A stretch of DNA of 64,000 nucleotides from Callorhinus ursinus. Its lineage: Eukaryota > Chordata > Mammalia > Carnivora > Otariidae. Positions 58,311 through 64,000 of the stretch are shown here, in pieces. The DNA lies in NCBI RefSeq assembly GCF_003265705.1, contig NW_020313057.1, positions 2,763,893-2,827,892 on the forward strand, given 5' to 3'. Within the stretch, counting starts at the first letter, position 1. Each line of letters opens with the position of its first letter. The notes beneath the pieces are model-generated. The model saw nothing but the letters and a program-made list of their open reading frames with translations. It searched no databases and was not told the DNA's origin. A program made the position numbers and the translations under genes.

Positions 58311-58674
58311 TTATCTCTGTTGACCAGGAAGAAAAATAGATCAATTTTAATTTCTCCCATATATTTTTCTGCCCAGTTTCCTGTATGGTGGGGCTAAATG
58401 GCCTTTGTTGGGTCTACGTACCTGGGACTAGAACCCTTCCTCTTACTCATTGTTGACTTTAGTTCCCTGGGTGGAATTTTTGTTCTGCTTCTTAAAAGAT
58501 TATGCAAATAGAATTATTTTGGTATTAAGAAACATTATCTGAGTTGTTCCGTCATTTTTTTAAAAAACAGGCAAATACCATTCAAGTTAGTTTTAAATAT
58601 TGATGTACTATATAATTTTATTTGTGGATAGAGAAATTATGGAAACTGCTTTTTAAAAATATTTTAAGAAGGGG

Positions 58675-58868
58675 AGGGGTGCCTGGGTGGCTCAGTCGGT
58701 TAAGCATCTGCCTTTGGCTCGAGTCATTATCTCAGGGTCCTGGGATTGAGCCCCACGTCAGGCTCTTTGCTCAACTGGAAGTCTGCTTTTCCCTCTCCCT
58801 CTCTGCCCCTCCCCTCACTCATGTGCATCCCCCCTCAAATAAATAAAATCTTAAAAAAATAATAAAGT
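58675..58868 (+). mobile_element. Can-SINE, plus strand
   Basis: GGGGTGCCTGGGTGGCTCAGTCGG head, AAATAAATAAAATCTTAAAAAAAT tail. Target-site duplication TAAAAATATTTTAAG at 58,654-58,668 and 58,872-58,886. Confidence 0.95.
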
Positions 58869-58886
58869 CTATAAAAATATTTTAAG

Positions 58887-61774
58887 GGGAGAAAATACAA
58901 TACTTCCTAGGTCATCTCTATTCCCCACATTCTGTCTTAAGAAGGGAAAAAGACTTACCTATCAACAGAATTCTCTAGGTAATCTTTAATTTGTATTCCT
59001 TTACTTATTCACATAGCTAGAAGGATTTGAGGTTATTCTTTAGTGACTGGAGTAAGGATAGTTTAAAGATTAGGTGGAAGAGAGGTAATGACTTTAGTAT
59101 CAGCAATACTAGCCCAAATAAAACTTTTAAAAGGTAATGGATTTTAAGTGTTTTCTCTTTGGAAGGGATGATGACAGTTGGCATGCAGCAGTTTATCCAA
59201 TTTACATTTTTTTCTGTTGGAAGTTTTCTGGTGCCTTCTCTCGTCTTCAGATTGCTGCTAAGTTACTGTGGCAAGTTTAAATAAATGAATCAGGGCAGGA
59301 TTTCTCAAGCTGCGTCCATTAGTGGGTCATGGAATCAATTCAGTGGGTCACAGCCAGCATTACAAAAAAATGAGACAATGCAAATATCAGAGCGTACAGC
59401 AAATAGTAAAGATGGCTTATTGCTTCTGGAAGCTTCTGCTTCAGCTAATTTTAGTTCGGGTGTTTATCGGGTCACTGAGTGTAAAGAGGATTACAGCCAG
59501 AAGTTTGAAAGCCATTGATCTGAGGTATTTTAGAAAGTTTATCAACTTTAGAGCAAGTCTGATGGTTCATAGAAGGAAAGTGCTTATAATCATCTTTAAC
59601 ATTGTTGTATATTGCTATTGGATATAAGGAAATTTAGGAATGTTAACAGATCTTTCCTAGAACTAATATATTTTATAAAGCGGAAAGAAAGTTTGGGACT
59701 TCATTCTGAAGATTCACAGATGAAATTAGGAAAATAAAGTTGTTAGTGGCCTTCCTAATTACTGTCACAGGCACCATTGTGTTTGTAGATTTTGTACTAT
59801 AAACTGAATTTTTAAATCTGAGATAAATTTCACTCTCAAATACTTGGAATCTTGTTTAATTTGACATTTGTAAGATTACATACTAAAGAGTATTTATTTC
59901 TATATTTTGTTCTTTGAGCCCTGAATTGCCTTGAAAATTTATTTAAAGAATTATCATTTTTCATGGCCCTTTGGCTGCATTTAACTTTGAAGACTTAATA
60001 TAAGTAGGTAAAACGGTCCTATTCTTATTAAGCTTTTCAGATTAGTTTTTTTTAAAGTCATAAGGGAAACAGCTATCATGGTACATCTGTAGTTTCTTGT
60101 TAGAGAGTGATTTTATAATTGTTCTTCTGGAAGCAATTAATGATTTCCTTTATAACCAGCTGTAAGTAAAAGACAACTTTTGATTATGAATGTGTTGACA
60201 TGTCATTTGTCCTTACCCTTTTCATTTAATTAAATTACAGTAGCTACTATTTGGATTTTAAAACAGATACTGTTAAAGTTATGAACTTTTTGACAGGAAC
60301 TGTGAGAGAAGTCAAAGCTGATGGGAAGTTTCTGGATGTTGAGTTCTTGAGCAATGAATCGTCTTGCAACAAGAGAAATGAAAACTTTTAAAACTTGGGT
60401 AACTGGCTAACTGGCAGGGAGAGAGAAGCAGGTTCTCCATTTTATATGGAACTAGTGTTGGGCCGAGTACTTACTGTTACCATCCTGCCCTGTTCTTTTA
60501 CTTAATCACTATTGCTGCTGTAGGATTTAAGTGGCTTGATGGTATGGCAAGATTGGGGAAAACATCATTTGACAGTAGTATTATTAGGTAGTAATAGATT
60601 GGATTGAAATGCCAGAATGAGTAGCCTGATGGAGGATATGTTGGGACTTGGGGCCCAAGTCCTCATCCCTGGTGGCTGAGGCCATGAGGGTTATTGACAA
60701 AGTGGTGAGTGGTTTGAGTTTTACGTGTTTGCATGGGAGAAGAAGGAGTGATTCACTTTGGGAGAGAACTTACCGGTGAAAGCTACAAAGTAAATAGGAG
60801 ACTGTTGCAGTCCTTATAAATTGGTCTTAAAAGCATCCTGTTTGAATGAAAATGAATGAAATTTCTCAACTTCTATGGGATCTGAATTATGACATATATC
60901 TATTCCTCACTACTAAAATTAAGTGGTTATTTCTCTAAGGCCTCTACTCCAGAAATATATGCATTTTTGAAATCTTGAATATTTTCTAAAACAGTGATCC
61001 TCCTTCCTATTCCAGTAAGAATAAAGGCCGTTACACTTTTTAGACATTGTGGCACCTCAGGTCTGCTCATTTAAATGCGGGCTACTTGTTTTTAGGCTTT
61101 CATTTTCCTGTGTTCCTCGTTTGCTAAGTAGGTGGCTGTTGCTTTTTCCCCGTTCTCATTTTGAAAGTTTCCCTCGGCCTGTTACCGTACATAGAGATAG
61201 TCAGGGCTTAGGTGTAGCCCTGGTGGGTGACTGAAGTAATGGCTTGTGGGAAGGAAGATGCTTTCTGAAGCTGGCGACACCGTTTTGTTTTCCTGTGACT
61301 CTGCAGGGCAGCTGTGGGAAATAGCAAGGTCTGGTGTCTTAGAATGACAGGAGTCCAGAGGGATCTGAATTAACATGCAGAGTTCAAGCAGAGAAAGTTA
61401 CCGGAGAAGTTGACTCCCTTGTTCCAGGGCCCACACCCACTACAAATGTGTTTATATTTGAACTCTTGCCAAACTGCTGCCGGGCCCTCCCCCCACCCCC
61501 ACCCCCGTTTGAAAAGGGACGTTTTGTGTAGATGGAAAAGCTAAGGATAAAAGCGTTTCATTAAAAAGTCTCCTGTCTTTGTTGCTTGTTGTGGCTTTTA
61601 CTACCGATGCTGTGAGGGCTACACACGTTGAAGAAATGATTGTTGCTGGGGTTTCCCTTTCAGCTTTGGAGCGGAGGTCCAAAGTAGCTAAATGACCTCA
61701 CGCGAGGGGCCCAGCGAGCCTCTTGTCAGGAGGTTGGAGTGCCTTTGAAGACAGTTGAATTGAGGATATGTCTT
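58887..61774 (+). other. AT-rich intronic sequence
   Basis: About 2.9 kb, mostly unrecognised. 59,285-59,440 contains 'AGTGGGTCATGGAATCAATTCAGTGGGTCACAGCCAGCATT', like an old DNA-transposon (MER) remnant. Otherwise single-copy-looking, with many homeodomain-type TAATTA/ATTTAAT words. No exon supported. Confidence 0.35.
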
Positions 61775-62312
61775 AGCTCGGGCTGCCATAACAAAATACC
61801 ATAGTTTGGGTGTCTTTTTTTTTTTTGAGACAGAGCGTGTGAGCAGGGGGAGGGGCAGAGGGAGAGGATGGAGAGAACCCCAAGCAGGCTCCACATGGGG
61901 CTCAAAGATTGACCACAACCCTGAGATCATGACCTGAGCCAAAATCAGGCGTCTGATGCCCAACTGACTGAGCCACCCAGGAGCCCCCATAGTCTGGGGG
62001 TCTTAAACAGTAGACATTTCTCTCTCACAGTTCTAGAGGCTGGCAGTCCAACATCAGGGTACTGGCTGATTTTGGTAACCGCTGAGAACTCTTCCTGGCT
62101 TGCAAATGGCTGCCTTCTTTCTCACGTGGTGAGGGAAAGAGTGAGCTTTGGTGTCTCTTCCTCTTGCAAGGACACTGATCTCATCATGCGGTCTCACCCT
62201 TATGGCCTCATCTCATCACCTCACAACAGCCCTACCTCCAGGTGTCATTACACTGGGAGATAGGGCTTTACCATATGAATGGGGGGGGGGCACATCAGCC
62301 CCTAACAGTCTG
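61775..62312 (-). mobile_element. Antisense MLT1-type LTR split by a Can-SINE
   Basis: GGGCTGCCATAACAAAATACCATAG before the SINE and CAGTTCTAGAGGCTGGCAGTCC, TTGCAAATGGCTGCCTTCTTTC, CTCCAGGTGTCATTACACTGGG after it form one reversed MLT1-group LTR. Confidence 0.85.
61817..61987 (-). mobile_element. Can-SINE, minus strand, inside LTR
   Basis: T-run, GAGACAGAGCGTGTGAGCAGG, head GAGCCACCCAGGAGCCCC. Target-site duplication CATAGTTTGGGTGTCTT (61,800-61,816) and CATAGTCTGGGGGTCTT (61,988-62,004), two mismatches. Lacks the AAGATTTTATTTATTT block, so it is shortened near the tail. Confidence 0.95.
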
Positions 62313-64000
62313 TGTGTGACAGAAGTGACAGAATTGACTGTCTACCCGACAGCCCCTGCTCTCCGCCCTTCGCTGCCGAAGTGCCTGTTCCCATTTTCCC
62401 AGCTTCCTTTGTGTCTCTGGTGATCACATGACACAGTTCCGGCCAATCAGATGCAAGCAGGTCCCCCTGGGGGCTTCTGGGAGTGACTGCCCCCAGACAG
62501 AGGGAGAGACTTCTTAGAGGGGGGAGGTGTACCCAGCTGTCTTTCCTCTGGGAGCTGCTGTATGGGGCTGCTAAGGCAGGGCACGACAGCAAGAGCCGGG
62601 GTCCCCGATAAGACCACGGAGCTCTGAAGCAGCCCTGGACGATCTGACCTCAGGTTCTTGTGTGAGTTAAAAACAAGTGCCTGCGGTTTCAGCTGCGTCT
62701 GGTCAGGTGCGGTCACATGTGTCCCAGGGCGTCCTCACTGATGTGTGTGGTGTACAGAGAGAACCTGGAGTCGGAGGGACGTAGCCTTGAGAAGCACCCA
62801 CCTCTGAGACTTCCCTCAAGGCGTGGTACCGCACTGTTGCAGTGTGGGTACTCGTCTCCCCCGCTAGCTGTGAGCTCGGGCGTCAGGGACCGCGTCTCGT
62901 TCCTCTCTGGGTCTTTAGGGCCCAAGCCGAGGCTCACCCGGAGGAGGGACAGGGCCAGTGTTTAAGGACACGAGAGGAAACGCTTGGCTCTGGCCTTGCT
63001 GGCCACCGTGGGTTTAATATTCCCGTCTTGGTTTTGGTGTCTACCAAAACAAGACCGGCTAATGCTGTTGTTCCCAGAAGGCCCATGAGGTAACCTGAAG
63101 AGAAGTGGGAAAACAGACTTTAATTGAAAGTACCTGGGCTGTGTAAATAGCTGCTCTCTGGGGTTTAGTTAGAGCCAGACAGTCCTCTGAAGAACCAGAC
63201 GGAGACCTAGCCCCATTTTTATTGTGGAAGCAGAAATCAAATAAAAGTCGACTTGTATTCTTGTAATTATGAAACATTTTAACCATTCAGAAAATACACA
63301 TAATTGTAACCATTGTTTTTGGCATGGTGTTCTCCCCCCCTTTTTTTTTGAGAATGAAAAACGGAAAAAAATTTCCAGACAAGCTGTATCAGTGAAAGGG
63401 TAAGCTGAGTGAGTGGAAGCCAGAGCACGTTCTTTCCTAGAAACAAATCTGTTTGACACACAATACGGCTGAAATTTAGCAGGTTTGAGATGAAAATGAT
63501 AGGATTACTGGCTGTCATTTTATCAGTAAGGAAACAGACCCAGAAAGATGGGTGTCAGTTTGCGGGCTTTTTATTTGAGATTCTTGCTGCTCTGTCACAT
63601 GTTACTGGTAACTTATTAAGACAAAAGTGTGTTGAATCTCATCAGCCAGCAAGCACCAGGAACAGGTGTGGTCATACCCAAGTGTGGTTCATTTAGCTTG
63701 CTGTCGTAGGTGAACGTAGCCCAGAAGAACGTTGAAATTCTCCTGGAAAGCAGAGTTCGGATTGTGCTTGAGCAGGGTGTTTTGAAGGCGGGACTGGGGG
63801 AATAGAGCCAGACCTAGGTTGGATGTTGTTGTCAGGAAGCAGGCACAGTTCATTGATGGGGTATATTAACAGTATTTATCTAGGAGGCAGGAGATGAATG
63901 TGTTGTGAGAGCTGTCACTTAGTAAAAAGTTAGCAGTCGCACCTGTTAGATCAGAAGGATGTCTTGTTTTCCTGGTGGCATTGTGGGCTCGACTGTGTCC
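62313..64000 (+). other. Intronic sequence to window end
   Basis: GC-moderate with raised CpG at 62,660-63,060, then AT-rich. Short frames on both strands have no splice or family support. No interspersed repeat recognised. Confidence 0.35.

Noticed and set aside
60290..60390. Possible exon after TTTTTGACAG with an open-looking start
   Set aside because: Weak pyrimidine tract, no good donor, stop codons soon follow and no recognised protein.

Overview
This is mammalian nuclear DNA from a carnivoran. The main evidence is 19 tRNA-Lys-derived Can-SINEs, most with clear target-site duplications. Their internal sequence (adenosine-rich AAATAAATAAAATCTTT tail, 'CTCCCTGCT..GC.GGGA.CCTGCTTCTCCCTCTCCC' body) resembles the arctoid type (bears, pinnipeds, mustelids) rather than the dog SINEC_Cf or cat forms I remember; the species itself cannot be named. 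Ancient mammalian L2, MIR, L1, MaLR LTR and hAT-like remnants fill much of the remainder. No protein-coding sequence can be supported anywhere in the window.

Layout. Positions 1-18.3 kb look intergenic and repeat-dense: a broken L1 3' half (about 1.7-4.5 kb) holding a MaLR LTR and two Can-SINEs, an L2 3' half (7.9-9.4 kb) holding two more Can-SINEs, further L1, L2, MIR and LTR pieces, and 11 of the 19 Can-SINEs. Positions 18.33-19.29 kb are a strong CpG island with GC boxes, no TATA box, a probable non-coding first exon ending at a splice donor at 18,690, and G-rich skew downstream. This is the promoter of a gene read to the right, whose identity I cannot establish. From 19.3 to 64 kb the sequence looks like one long first intron (or intron plus flanking DNA). 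It carries only 8 Can-SINEs, many old L2/MIR remnants, scattered microsatellites and long AT-rich single-copy stretches that could hold enhancers.

The most interesting non-repeat signals are a perfect 18-bp inverted repeat with a 4-nt loop at 36,813-36,852, a strong CTCF-like motif at 27,450, a cluster of regulatory-looking motifs near 29.0-29.5 kb, a tail-only retroinsertion scar at 26,486-26,520, and a well-formed acceptor/donor pair framing 93 nt at 30,707-30,799. I found no convincing undescribed gene system. Repeat names rest on remembered consensus features and boundaries are approximate unless target-site duplications are given.
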